Positions 42,891-52,136 of a stretch of DNA of 64,000 bases are shown one piece after another. This DNA is from Acidimicrobiaceae bacterium (GTDB lineage Bacteria; Actinomycetota; Acidimicrobiia; Acidimicrobiales; Poriferisodalaceae): assembly GCA_905182565.1 (NCBI GenBank), contig CAJJCB010000017.1, positions 1-64,000 of the forward strand. The letters run 5' to 3'. How positions within the stretch are numbered: position 1 is the stretch's first letter; each line of letters starts with the position of its first letter. The notes beneath the pieces are model-generated. The model was not told where the DNA came from. It saw nothing but the letters and a program-made list of their open reading frames with translations, and did no database searches. A program made the translations under genes and the position numbers.

Positions 42891-44057
42891 CTAGGACCGC
42901 CCATGCACAGCCTTATGCTCTCGAATGGCTTTTAATATACCCCGCCCTGCAGCCTCCATCAATGAAACATTATCCTTTCGGAGGAGCAGTTGAGCACGTT
43001 CAACTGGCTCTAGTAATCCCTGAACTTTTGGAATCACATAACGTGCAAACAAGTCATAACTGCGATTAGTCGCATCAGGTTTTGCCCAGTCATGGACAAA
43101 CCCGACGAGAGTACCAAAACCTCCTGCTAGTTCGTACAGTTTGGCTATTGCTTCCGCTGCCTCATCAGGGCTTCCGATGATAGCTCCTCCACGAGATATC
43201 ATTTTTTCAATAAATCCATCAGCCGCTGATTCAGTTATGTATTCACTTCCCGGCCTGGCGAGAGTTTCAACGTTGTAGCCGTTGTGCCAGTGCAGCAGAC
43301 CATCTCGAATTTCATCGATAGCCTGCTCGCGTGTGTCAGCTATATGCCAGGGCATCATTACACGCCAATCGCTGCGCGAAACGGTATTCCCATTTTCTTG
43401 CGCATAGGTTTCAGCAAAGCTCCACTGAGTCGGAAGGGCGGCTAATCCTTCTTCGCTGTAACTGGCAACCGAGATTACTCCCAATCCGTATTTGCCGGCC
43501 AACTTCATACCCGATGGGCTAATCGAACTAGCAGTGGCTATTTCTAATTTGTCTTGCAGGGGTTTTACTTGCAAGAAGGCTTCGTTTAACTCGAACCAGT
43601 CTGACTTGTAGCTGAACGGCTCCTCTTCTCTGAACAATCTCTGAATTACGCCAATTGCCTCATCTTGACGATCGCGAAGTAGCTCGGTGTCGATGCCGTA
43701 AGTTCTAGCGTCTGATGGGAGTGCGCCCGGACCAGTTCCAAGAATAGCTCTGCCTCGAGATAGATGATCTAGCTGTGTCATTCGCCCGGCAACATTGTAT
43801 GGGTGGTGGTACGGAAGCGAAGTCACGCCAGTTGCTAGTTTGATATGGTGAGTTCTCTGTGCTGCAGCAGCTAAAAACATGTCGGGGTGACCTATTGTTT
43901 CCCAACCTCCGCTGTGATGTTCTCCTACCCAAACTTCGTCAAAAAGAAGCTCATCGAACATTTCAATCATTTTTAGATCACGTTCGAATTGGAGTGTGGG
44001 GTGTTCACCTAATGGGTGATGAGGTGCGATAAATGTTCCGAAGCGCATGCGTGTCAT
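42891..44057 (-). CDS. LLM-class flavin-dependent monooxygenase
   Basis: 388 residues, luciferase-like: FGTFIAPHHPLGEHPTLQFERDLKMIE at the start, DEVWVGEHHSGGWETIGHPDMFLAAAAQRT near 38-67 and LSRGRAILGTGPGALPSDARTYGID near 108-132. This length and the APHHP start fit FMN-dependent limonene-1,2-monooxygenase-like proteins. First gene of the three-gene minus-strand set to 41100. Substrate unknown. Confidence 0.86.
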   Translation of the reverse strand: MTRMRFGTFIAPHHPLGEHPTLQFERDLKMIEMFDELLFDEVWVGEHHSGGWETIGHPDMFLAAAAQRTHHIKLATGVTSLPYHHPYNVAGRMTQLDHLSRGRAILGTGPGALPSDARTYGIDTELLRDRQDEAIGVIQRLFREEEPFSYKSDWFELNEAFLQVKPLQDKLEIATASSISPSGMKLAGKYGLGVISVASYSEEGLAALPTQWSFAETYAQENGNTVSRSDWRVMMPWHIADTREQAIDEIRDGLLHWHNGYNVETLARPGSEYITESAADGFIEKMISRGGAIIGSPDEAAEAIAKLYELAGGFGTLVGFVHDWAKPDATNRSYDLFARYVIPKVQGLLEPVERAQLLLRKDNVSLMEAAGRGILKAIREHKAVHGRS

Positions 44058-44398
44058 GGCGTTAGGTTAGTTGATGTGCTGCAGGGCTGTGATAGTTCTT
44101 TGGGTCACATTTACCAGCAATGAACTGAAACTTGTTTCGCCGATTATGTCAGCTTCATGGTCCTTGAAGCAGAATTCTGCAGTCACTGCATAAAAGTAAA
44201 TAAGTTACAGACCATTGTTCCACTTCCTGGTTGAGTAGCCGTGTGCTGACTCGCCTGATTTGGGGAAACTTAGAATGTAGCGAACTCGTTCAAACGTGTT
44301 GATTTGTCTAAATTCCTTTCAAGGCTGTTGTTTCATGTGAGTTAAGCCACCAACTTACTAATTAGCTGCAAGGTGATTAGCTGAGTTACGATTGAGAT
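44058..44398. promoter_or_regulatory. Divergent intergenic region
   Basis: 340 bp between the LLM gene (minus) and the thioesterase gene (plus). No coding frame is supported. TTTGGGGAAACTTAGAA near 44260-44276 loosely resembles the core of repeat R2, but similarity is too weak to call a third copy. Confidence 0.35.
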
Positions 44399-45208
44399 AT
44401 GTTGCATCGGCCGCAGACGTTTTCAGATATCTTGGAATTGGAATCTCATGGTCCCGATACGTTCGTAGGACTGAGCCCAGAATATTCTTGGGGTCGCATA
44501 TACGGAGGGCAGGTAGTAGCTCAAGCATTATGGGCGGCGCTGAAGACAGTAAAGGAAACATACGCGCCGCACTCTTTGCACGCTTACTTTATTCGCGGCG
44601 GAAGTCTCAACGAGCCTGTTCGCTATGAGGTCGACCGGTTAAGAGATGGAAGTTCTTTTTGTACTCGGTCGGTTGTTGCTCGACAGAGCGGCGGCGCAAT
44701 TCTCAATCTATCTTGTTCGTTTCAGGTGATGGAAAAAGACGCCGAAGTCCAAACAGCTCGAATGCCACTGGCTCCTGAACCAGAAGAATGTCGCGTGCAG
44801 GAAGATGATTCGTGGCCATGGATTATGGAACGACGACCGTTGAATAGTTATCCGGGAGCTGGTCAGTCAATGGGATGGGTCCGGCTCACCGATCAATTAG
44901 CCGAAGACCCTAGATTGCACGTGTGCGGGCTAGCATTTACATCTGATGCTATTCAATTTAACGCTGCCAGGTCCATCCATCCGCTGCAGGTAAGTCGCGA
45001 TGAGTACCGTGAAAAATTTATGGGGGCTTCACTGGACCATTCAATGTGGTTCCACAGGCCAACACGTTCGGATGTATGGCATCTTTTTCAGTGGGATTGC
45101 CACGGTCTCACAGGTGCTCGTGGAATGACTGTCGGCAATTTGTTCGCTGCTAATGGTGAGCACATCGCAACTATCGCTCAAGAAGTGTTACTGCGAGAGC
45201 GTCGCTGA
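44399..45208 (+). CDS. tesB: Acyl-CoA thioesterase II (TesB family)
   Basis: 269 residues with two hotdog domains. RIYGGQVVAQALWAALKTV near 40-58 and SCSFQ near 109 are in the first half; the second has DEYREKFMGASLDHSMWFHRP near 200-220, which contains the Asp of the TesB catalytic network, then FQWDCHGLTGARGMTVGNLF. TesB hydrolyses medium- and long-chain acyl-CoA to free acid and CoA. ATG at 44399. It is convergent with the acyl-CoA dehydrogenase cluster it likely serves. Confidence 0.9.
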   Translation: MLHRPQTFSDILELESHGPDTFVGLSPEYSWGRIYGGQVVAQALWAALKTVKETYAPHSLHAYFIRGGSLNEPVRYEVDRLRDGSSFCTRSVVARQSGGAILNLSCSFQVMEKDAEVQTARMPLAPEPEECRVQEDDSWPWIMERRPLNSYPGAGQSMGWVRLTDQLAEDPRLHVCGLAFTSDAIQFNAARSIHPLQVSRDEYREKFMGASLDHSMWFHRPTRSDVWHLFQWDCHGLTGARGMTVGNLFAANGEHIATIAQEVLLRERR

Positions 45209-45211
45209 AAA

Positions 45212-46414
45212 TTAGAGGAGGCCTTTGCGGCTTTCACTCCATGAAGCAGTCTTATCGAGCCGTGGTTCTCCGGGTAAACCCAAGACACGTTCACCTAAAA
45301 TGTTTCGTTGGATTTCATCGGTGCCCCCTCGAATGGACATCGATGGGGCTGTCATCGTCTCAATGTAACCATGACCATCCGTTAGCATGGCGCTAGCTCC
45401 GGCAAGACGATTAGATCCGTACGCTCTTTCTTTGTAGGAACGAACCGTTCGAAGCTTAGCTCCACTTCCAGCTGGACCTGGTACTCCGCTCGACCGTGCT
45501 TCATCAGACGCTCGTTGCGATGTGAACTTGCTAGCAAGGTCATGGCAATGAATTTCCATTAGACGCTGTCTGGCAACCGGCACTTGCAATACACCGAAAG
45601 TTTCTAAGTCTGAAATCCAGTTTGGAACGAACGCGCCGCGTGTTGTTCCTTCGCCGCCGCCTCTGCTACCTCCGCCGGCCCGTTCATGAGACAACACAGT
45701 CATTGCGACACGCCACCCTTCGCCTACGTCGCCGATCCTCAAAGCATCACTGACACGAGCTTCATCTATAAAAACTTCGCTAAAGTGAGCGTCTTTATTC
45801 ATTTGAGTCAACGGCCGAACGTCGACTCCAGTTGCGTCCATGGGAATAGCAAACATAGTGAGCCCTTTATGTTTAGGCTTAGAAGGATCTGTCCGAGCCA
45901 GGCAGATACCCCAATTGGCCCACATAGCGCGACTAGTCCAGGTTTTTTGGCCGGTTAAAAGCCATTCATCGCCGTCTTGTGTTGCTCCCATTGCAACATT
46001 AGCTAAATCAGATCCAGCATCAGGCTCTGAAAACATTTGACACCATACGTCTTGGCCTGTTGCTATTGGTTGCAGCCAGTTTGATTTCTGATCAACAGTT
46101 CCATGTGTAAGTAGCGTCGGACCTACCATGCCGAGGCCAATGGCGAATGGATATAAATCTGGCACTATAAATTCTTTTAATACTCGACCAATTAGAGCAT
46201 TTTCGCGATTGTCTGCGTCTCTGCCGCCAAATTGAGTTGGCCAAGAAGGAACATGCCAACCATGCTTAGCAGTCGACTGTAGATAACTTTTCCCACCCTC
46301 AAGATCGTCTGATCCCGCTCCCATGGTCGTGAGTCTAGTTTCAGGCGTTCTCACCTCAAGGAACTCACTCAATGCTTTACGGATGGATTCCTCGTTCAAT
46401 GCTGCTTTTGTCAT
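45212..46414 (-). CDS. Acyl-CoA dehydrogenase
   Basis: 400 residues with N-terminal helical domain, WCQMFSEPDAGSDLANVAM (flavin/substrate segment), GQKTWTSRAMWANWG, and the C-terminal MSIRGGTDEIQRNILGERVLGLP. It introduces a double bond into acyl-CoA, passing electrons via ETF. It is the last gene of a minus-strand cluster of thiolase, two more dehydrogenases and a crotonase (50701 to 45212). FadE6/FadE-type length; the chain type acted on is not readable. Confidence 0.9.
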   Translation of the reverse strand: MTKAALNEESIRKALSEFLEVRTPETRLTTMGAGSDDLEGGKSYLQSTAKHGWHVPSWPTQFGGRDADNRENALIGRVLKEFIVPDLYPFAIGLGMVGPTLLTHGTVDQKSNWLQPIATGQDVWCQMFSEPDAGSDLANVAMGATQDGDEWLLTGQKTWTSRAMWANWGICLARTDPSKPKHKGLTMFAIPMDATGVDVRPLTQMNKDAHFSEVFIDEARVSDALRIGDVGEGWRVAMTVLSHERAGGGSRGGGEGTTRGAFVPNWISDLETFGVLQVPVARQRLMEIHCHDLASKFTSQRASDEARSSGVPGPAGSGAKLRTVRSYKERAYGSNRLAGASAMLTDGHGYIETMTAPSMSIRGGTDEIQRNILGERVLGLPGEPRLDKTASWSESRKGLL

Positions 46415-46417
46415 GGG

Positions 46418-47242
46418 TTATTCTCTTGTGAAATTTGGTGAGCGGCGCTCATTCATCGCATTAACGCCTTCAGTCCAATCAGAACTACGCCTCAGACGAT
46501 CTTGCTCTTCTTTCTCTCGGTCGGTTGCAGCCTTGATGGCGTCTGGAAGGTGCCCTCTCATCGTCATCCTTATCGACTCGACAGCGAGCGGCGCCGATGC
46601 TGCGATTTCGGCGGCGCGAGAATGAGCAGCGCCTCTTAAGGACTCGAGATCTGCAAGTTCATCCGCGAGCCCGATGGTTACCGCTTCGTTTCCGTCGATT
46701 CTTCGACCTGTGTAGAGAAGATCAAGAGCTTTCTGTTGGCCTACTAGTCCAGGTAACGAAACAGTTAAACCGAATCCATGGTGAAACCCTAAGCGAGCAA
46801 AATTTGCCGTAAATCTTGCTTCTGGGGCTGCGACTCGAAAATCAGCAAAACATGCTACTCCGAGCCCTCCTCCTACAGCCGCTCCTTGGATGGCGGCAAC
46901 TACCGGCTTCTGGCAAGAAAAAAGCTCAAATGCTGCATCGTAAAGATGCCTTGGGCTCCCATCTGCGTTAGTCGCAGTTATCTCACCGCCGCGAGCTCCG
47001 TCTTTGCCGAACTGAGCACCTGCACAAAAGTTCTTACCCTCTGAGCACAAAACGATAGACCTGCACGCAGATTCGTTATCAAGGTCTTGAAACGATGTTA
47101 CTAAAGAGTCAATTAAAGCTAAATCAAAAAAGTTGTTCGGTGGCCGCTTTATCTCTGCCGTAGCCACGTAGTCATCGCTAATGGAGACATGCAAATCACC
47201 GTAAACACCAAATTCAGTCATGTAATAGATATTAGGGGCCAT
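46418..47242 (-). CDS. Enoyl-CoA hydratase/isomerase (crotonase)
   Basis: 274 residues: EGKNFCAGAQFGKD near 71-84 and AAIQGAAVGGGLGVACFADFR near 118-138 give the oxyanion hole, followed by FARLGFHHGFGLTVSLPGLVG. Ends 3 nt before the downstream dehydrogenase ATG. ATG 47242 or the internal ATG seven codons later is the start. In this cluster it hydrates the enoyl-CoA from the neighbouring dehydrogenases. Confidence 0.88.
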   Translation of the reverse strand: MAPNIYYMTEFGVYGDLHVSISDDYVATAEIKRPPNNFFDLALIDSLVTSFQDLDNESACRSIVLCSEGKNFCAGAQFGKDGARGGEITATNADGSPRHLYDAAFELFSCQKPVVAAIQGAAVGGGLGVACFADFRVAAPEARFTANFARLGFHHGFGLTVSLPGLVGQQKALDLLYTGRRIDGNEAVTIGLADELADLESLRGAAHSRAAEIAASAPLAVESIRMTMRGHLPDAIKAATDREKEEQDRLRRSSDWTEGVNAMNERRSPNFTRE

Positions 47243-47275
47243 CTAAGGCTTGTGCTTAGAGCAGCGAGACCTTTA

Positions 47276-48349
47276 TTACAAAACTCTAGAGCCGCCCGTT
47301 ATTAATGGGTATAGTCCATCTGCTCCTTGTGCGACTGCGAGTTGCCCGATCCACTGGCTCCACTCTGCATCTCCGCCGTACTCTTTTCGCCATGACCAAA
47401 GCCGTCGGCTGTAATGATGTAGGGGATATTCTTGAGTCATGCCCATGGCGCCATGCGCTTGGTGGCAGGCTTTAGTAGCGCGAGATGCAGCTTGGTTAGC
47501 GATTAACTTTGCCGATGCTATCTCGAAAGCTCCGTTACCTCGGGTTGCTTCGATTGCGGCAGATTCCGCTGCCATTCTACTAAGAGCAGCATCTTGAGCA
47601 GCCCAAACAAGGTGTTGTTGAACTGCCTGAAATCGCGCTACCGGACGGCCAAATTGAACTCGGTCGTTAGTGTATGAAACAGTCATCTGACTCATTTTTT
47701 CGATTGCGCCAGCCATCAATGCGACTCTGCTAAGTGCTCCTCTGAATCTAAAAGACTGAGAATCAATGGCCTTCGAAACTTCTGCGTATGAACAAACAAC
47801 CCCATCAAAACGAACAGTGTCGCGCGGCTCACCCGCCATGTTGGTCATTGGCGTGATTGCACAATCGGAAGCCTGAACAGATGCAACATAGTTATTTCCA
47901 TTGTCGTGAAACAAAATCGCTATTATTTCGGCAGATCTTGCCCACGGGACGCGAATAGCAGAACCCGTAATCGATACCTGACTACCATCCACTTTGATGG
48001 CCAAATCAGGTCCCTGATCTGGCAAAACTGTGACTATCCCCTCAGGCACCTGAAAACCTGCCTCACTCAAGAGCCAACCGCCCAAGATGCCGGTTTCAGC
48101 TGCTGGCACTGGAACAGCGTAATAGCCGACTAATCTTAGGACTTCCAGCGCGTCAAGTAGAGTGCCTCCGGAACCGCCTAGGTTCTCATCAATTGAAATC
48201 CAAGGAAACCCTGTCTCGGTGTACGCCGCCCATATTTCTGGTGCTTCACCTACGGTTTCAGCGTTTTGAATTGCTTCGTGACTGCAAATTTCGCTAAATA
48301 AACGATTTGCTGTTTGTGTAATAAGCTCATCAACAATTAGTTTGCTCAT
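47276..48349 (-). CDS. Acyl-CoA dehydrogenase, smaller partner subunit
   Basis: 357 residues. It keeps the C-terminal HQAHGAMGMTQEYPLHHYSRRLWSWRKEYGGD region of the acyl-CoA dehydrogenase family. The N-terminal part is reduced and the usual substrate loop is not evident. Its ATG overlaps the stop of the preceding, longer dehydrogenase (ATGA). Adjacent long and short dehydrogenase genes of this type form alpha2-beta2 enzymes in actinobacterial steroid side-chain breakdown (FadE28-FadE29-like); this pairing is inference here. Confidence 0.85.
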   Translation of the reverse strand: MSKLIVDELITQTANRLFSEICSHEAIQNAETVGEAPEIWAAYTETGFPWISIDENLGGSGGTLLDALEVLRLVGYYAVPVPAAETGILGGWLLSEAGFQVPEGIVTVLPDQGPDLAIKVDGSQVSITGSAIRVPWARSAEIIAILFHDNGNNYVASVQASDCAITPMTNMAGEPRDTVRFDGVVCSYAEVSKAIDSQSFRFRGALSRVALMAGAIEKMSQMTVSYTNDRVQFGRPVARFQAVQQHLVWAAQDAALSRMAAESAAIEATRGNGAFEIASAKLIANQAASRATKACHQAHGAMGMTQEYPLHHYSRRLWSWRKEYGGDAEWSQWIGQLAVAQGADGLYPLITGGSRVL

Positions 48350-49497
48350 ACTGGTAATCCTTGTAATCCCTTAGCCGCAACAGATCTGAGAATCTCAATA
48401 GTTCCGCCACGGATGGTGTTGCCCGGGAAAGTAACAATGCATTGCGACAACATTCGCTCGAACAGGGAATGTGAGTCTGGTGAATATTCAAGTTCGATCA
48501 GTTGCACTAACTTTTCAATTACTTCTTGTTCGAATCGAGTTCCCATTTCTTTCACTAAGGAAGATTCGATGGAGGGGGCTTCTCCGCTGTCAATCAGGCG
48601 AGCAACTGATAATGACAGATTGCGAATTCCCCAATATCGAGCTATGAGTTCACCAAACAGGCTTTGCACACTCTGTTCAAGCGGCGTGTCTTTCGCCTCT
48701 CGTAAAAGTTGTTCGATCGTGGAGAAAGGAGATAGCCACCTGTCAGGCCCACCTCGTTCATAGGCCATTTCAGTAGTGTTTTGATGCCAACCCATGCCGA
48801 CATCTCCGACTACGTTTTCGTCAGGAACAAATACGTCATTGAAAGTCACTTCGTTGAAATGGTGACTGCCATCTAAGAATGGAATCGGACTTATCTCTAG
48901 GCCGTCTGACTGCAAATCAATTAGTATTTGTGAAAGACCAGCATGTTTGTTGCCATCTTCCATCGCAGAGGTTCTAAGCAGGCACACAAACCAATCATTT
49001 TCGTGTGCTCCGGAGGTCCATATTTTAGTACCGTTTATAAGCCAGCCACCAGTTGCACGTTCAGCTCTGGTGCTAACAGAGGCAAGGTCGGAGCCGCTAT
49101 CAGGTTCGCTCATGCCGATAGAAAAGCCCAATTCGCCACGGCAGATGGCAGGTAAAAATCTCTTTCTCTGCTCATCGGTGCCGAATTTAAGAATTACGCT
49201 GCCAGTCTGTCTGTCGGCGACCCAATGATGACCAACAGGAGCGCCCCATCTCAGCATCTCTTCAACAACTATGAAACGGTCAACCGCAGTCCGGTCAGAA
49301 CCGCCCCACGCTTTTGGCAGAGCCATTCCGACCCAGCCGCGTTCGGCCATTTTCATCGAAAATGATTTGTCCTTGCGTGCCGCCATTCCTAGGCATGGCT
49401 CGTGAGTGCCTGGAGCGAGTTCCGTTTTGAGAAACTGACGCACTTCTGTTTGAAGCGCAAGTTCGCTTGAGCTTAGTTCGGTTGGATTAAATCGCAT
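48346..49497 (-). CDS. Acyl-CoA dehydrogenase, larger partner subunit
   Basis: 383 residues: FSIGMSEPDSGSDLASVSTRAERATGGWLINGTKIWTSGAHENDW is the middle beta domain and TFPGNTIRGGTIEILRSVAAKGLQGLP the C-terminal end. It is directly coupled to the smaller dehydrogenase downstream and lies 1 nt after the thiolase stop. Together they may form one heteromeric enzyme for a branched or ring-bearing acyl-CoA. Confidence 0.88.
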   Translation of the reverse strand: MRFNPTELSSSELALQTEVRQFLKTELAPGTHEPCLGMAARKDKSFSMKMAERGWVGMALPKAWGGSDRTAVDRFIVVEEMLRWGAPVGHHWVADRQTGSVILKFGTDEQRKRFLPAICRGELGFSIGMSEPDSGSDLASVSTRAERATGGWLINGTKIWTSGAHENDWFVCLLRTSAMEDGNKHAGLSQILIDLQSDGLEISPIPFLDGSHHFNEVTFNDVFVPDENVVGDVGMGWHQNTTEMAYERGGPDRWLSPFSTIEQLLREAKDTPLEQSVQSLFGELIARYWGIRNLSLSVARLIDSGEAPSIESSLVKEMGTRFEQEVIEKLVQLIELEYSPDSHSLFERMLSQCIVTFPGNTIRGGTIEILRSVAAKGLQGLPV

Positions 49498-49498
49498 C

Positions 49499-50701
49499 TC
49501 AGCCTAATTCCGATCCGACAATAGAAATAAAAGATACGCAAGCGCCCGGTCGGCCGCCAAGGTTGTGAGTCAGTCCCAGTGTTTTGCCTTCCTCGGAAAC
49601 TGACGCTATTTGCCGCTCTGGAGGCGCCTCCTGTCGGAGTTGCAACCAACACTCGAAAAGCATTCTTAGCCCAGAGGCACCTATTGGATGCCCGAAGCTT
49701 TTTAGGCCACCGTCAGGGTTCACAGGTAAATCACCATCTAGATCGAATGTTCCAGCTAGTGCTTCTTTCCAGCCGAGCCCAGACTCTGCGAATCCGAGAT
49801 CTTCCATTAACACGAGCTCCGTGGGAGTAAAGCAATCGTGTACTTCAGCCATAGCAATTTGGTCCCTTGGGCTGGATATGCCTGCTTGACGGTAAGCCTC
49901 TTCGGCTGAGGCAACCACTTCTCTAAACGTCGTATAGTCATATGTCGGATCAAGCCCACCTGTAGCAGGGCCAGCGACAAAGCTTAGCGCCTTAACATAC
50001 AGCGGTTTATCAGTATATTTGTGTGCGTCCTCAGCGCGCACAATTATCGCCGCTGCCGAACCATCAGAGACGCCAGAGCAATCAAAAATTCCCAAAGGAC
50101 CGGCAACTAATTGCGAGTCGTTAATGGTTTGCTTAGCTACCTCTTTTTTGAACTGGGCGCGTGGATTAAGCGCACCATTCTTATGATTTTTCCAAGCGAT
50201 CCGGGTCATGACTTCTTTCATCTCTTCATCACTAACGCCATGCTTGTGAGCGTAAGCAGGAGCAAGAAGAGAAAAATTTGCAGGTGCGGTCGTAGCGGGA
50301 GCGGTGCCATCGTCGGGCGGACGATTGCCAGTGAGACCGGAGTAACCACTATCTTTAAGTTTTTCAACGCCTATCGCCATAACCATGTCGTAGGCGCCAG
50401 AGGCGACTGCGTAGCATGCGTTTCGAAACGCTTCGGATCCGGTAGCGCACATATTCTCGACACGCGTTACAGGTTTGTAATCAAGTTGTAATGGTTTTGA
50501 TAGTGTCAAACCGGAAATCCCAGAGCCGCTAGTGCCTAGCCAAAAAGCATCAACCTGATCCTGTTTAATTCCGGCAGATTCATATGCCGCAGTTGCAGAG
50601 TCAATGAGCATGTCATCAACCCCTTTGTCCCAATGTTCACCGAATGTTGTGCAGCCCATACCTATGATTGCAACTTGGTCTTTTATGCCGTGGGAAGCCA
50701 T
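49499..50701 (-). CDS. Thiolase-like acetyl-CoA acetyltransferase / lipid-transfer type
   Basis: 400 residues from ATG 50701 (with TTGGAG upstream); a TTG 15 nt upstream extends the frame. DQVAIIGMGCTTFGEHWDKGVDDM starts the thiolase fold. The nucleophile Cys is in VENMCATGSEAFRNACYAVASGAYD, and GGLKSFGHPIGASGLR holds the catalytic His; the late HNLGGRPGACVSF replaces the usual Cys-His end. This is the SCP2/Ltp-type thiolase branch, which removes propionyl- or acetyl-CoA or acts as an aldolase. No DUF35 partner gene is adjacent. First gene of the cluster down to 45212. Confidence 0.88.
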   Translation of the reverse strand: MASHGIKDQVAIIGMGCTTFGEHWDKGVDDMLIDSATAAYESAGIKQDQVDAFWLGTSGSGISGLTLSKPLQLDYKPVTRVENMCATGSEAFRNACYAVASGAYDMVMAIGVEKLKDSGYSGLTGNRPPDDGTAPATTAPANFSLLAPAYAHKHGVSDEEMKEVMTRIAWKNHKNGALNPRAQFKKEVAKQTINDSQLVAGPLGIFDCSGVSDGSAAAIIVRAEDAHKYTDKPLYVKALSFVAGPATGGLDPTYDYTTFREVVASAEEAYRQAGISSPRDQIAMAEVHDCFTPTELVLMEDLGFAESGLGWKEALAGTFDLDGDLPVNPDGGLKSFGHPIGASGLRMLFECWLQLRQEAPPERQIASVSEEGKTLGLTHNLGGRPGACVSFISIVGSELG

Positions 50702-50818
50702 GTGGCTATACTCCAAACTTTGATGTTTGCCTCTACAGATCGTATTCTATGCGCGCAGTGAAGGCTGCGTTGGTTAACTACCTACTGATACTAAAGCTTC
50801 TTATGTTGGGAAAACATT

Positions 50819-51304
50819 GTGAACGAAACAAGAAAACTTTTTTGGGGCCATAAAGACGTGGTTCGTCCAGACTGGATTGACTACAACGGCCACTTTAACG
50901 CTGGGTATTACGCCGTATGTTTTGATGACGCAATTGAAACTTGGATGGATCACATAGGTCTGGGTCCAACACATCGGGAAGAATTTTCGGTGACGACTTT
51001 CTCGGCGGAAAATCACATCACCTACATTCAAGAGGTTGCCGAAGGCTCAAATCTTTCTATCTCAACTCAGTTGCTTGGTTTCGATCGTAAACGAATCCAT
51101 GCTCTGCAGACAATGTGGAATAGCGACGAAGAGTTCTTGGCGGCGACATGTGAGGTCATGTCATTGCATGTTTCAGAAGAAACTAGACGAGTTTCGGAAA
51201 TGAGTGAAGCTGTATACAAACGTTTAGCGGAAATTTGGCTTGTGCATCGAGATCTCGCAGTACCTCCACAAGTTGGACATCAAATGGGAGTGCCATCCAA
51301 ATAA
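50819..51304 (+). CDS. 4HBT-type acyl-CoA thioesterase
   Basis: 161 residues, single hotdog domain: VVRPDWIDYNGHFNAGYYAVCFDDAIETWMDHIGL carries the D-x-N-G-H active-site motif, then TYIQEVAEGSNLSISTQLLGFDRKRIHALQTMW. Such enzymes release free acids from short CoA or betainyl-CoA thioesters. GTG start at 50819. Divergent from the thiolase gene and followed by an SDR gene. Confidence 0.85.
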   Translation: MNETRKLFWGHKDVVRPDWIDYNGHFNAGYYAVCFDDAIETWMDHIGLGPTHREEFSVTTFSAENHITYIQEVAEGSNLSISTQLLGFDRKRIHALQTMWNSDEEFLAATCEVMSLHVSEETRRVSEMSEAVYKRLAEIWLVHRDLAVPPQVGHQMGVPSK

Positions 51305-51371
51305 ACCAACTCAGTGCCGTAGCTTGTAGTTAGTTAGTTCTAACTTGTGTAGACCTTGGAGCGTGAATGAA

Positions 51372-52136
51372 ATGACGAATCGACTTAGCGGTAAGTGCGC
51401 AGTAATCACCGGCGGCGGAAGAGGAATAGGGAAATCAATTGCGTTGGCATTCGCTCAAGAAGGCGCACGGTGTGTCATCACGAGTAGACATATAGAAGAT
51501 CTAGTAGCGACAGCCGCTGAAGCACCAGATGGGTCATTAATCCCTCTAGTCTGTGACGTTGGAGATAGCAGTTCCGTTGATGGTATGGCGAAAATTGCCC
51601 TCCGAGAATTAGGAAAAGTTGATGTTGTCGTTAATAACGCAGGTGTTCATGCCGCTGGTAAATTTGTAGATATTGATCCGGAAGTATATTTAGACTTATA
51701 CAACGTGAACGTCGTCGGTACAGTCCGCGTCAGCCAGGCCTTCCTTCCTTCGATGATTGGCATTGGTAGGGGAAATATTGTCAACATAGCATCGACAGCA
51801 GGACTATTTGAGAGTCCCGGTCAGGCTCCTTATAACGCGTCTAAGCACGGCGTAGTTGGGTTAACGAAGTGCATGGCATTGGAACTTGCCACTACGGGGG
51901 TGACTTGTAACGCTATTTGTCCAGGTTTCGTGGACACACCCATGCTTGACGGTTTTGCGAAGCTTATGAACGCAGAAAATGAGGCGCTGCGAAGCGCATT
52001 AGCCAATAAAACTCCTATGAAAAGAATTCTTCAGCCAGAAGAAATAGCACATTTAGCCCTTTACCTGGCGAGTGATGAATCCGCAGGCATGACGGGTCAG
52101 ACTATTGCTATTAGCAACGGGATGCGGATGGCGTAG
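51372..52136 (+). CDS. Short-chain dehydrogenase/reductase (classical SDR)
   Basis: About 254 residues from ATG 51372; an upstream TTG at 51345 adds nine residues and is unlikely. Motifs: TGGGRGIG (NAD(P) binding), NNAGVHAAG, Ser in NIASTAGLFESPG, then YNASKHG (Tyr-x3-Lys) and PGFVDTPM. It oxidises or reduces a secondary alcohol/ketone, here probably a 3-hydroxyacyl- or ring ketone intermediate of the beta-oxidation cluster. The GTG of the next gene overlaps its stop. Confidence 0.9.
   Translation: MTNRLSGKCAVITGGGRGIGKSIALAFAQEGARCVITSRHIEDLVATAAEAPDGSLIPLVCDVGDSSSVDGMAKIALRELGKVDVVVNNAGVHAAGKFVDIDPEVYLDLYNVNVVGTVRVSQAFLPSMIGIGRGNIVNIASTAGLFESPGQAPYNASKHGVVGLTKCMALELATTGVTCNAICPGFVDTPMLDGFAKLMNAENEALRSALANKTPMKRILQPEEIAHLALYLASDESAGMTGQTIAISNGMRMA

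Noticed and set aside
44254-44290. Possible third copy of repeat R2
   Set aside because: Only short scattered matches (GGGAAACTTAGAA) and a gap is needed; not above chance by eye.
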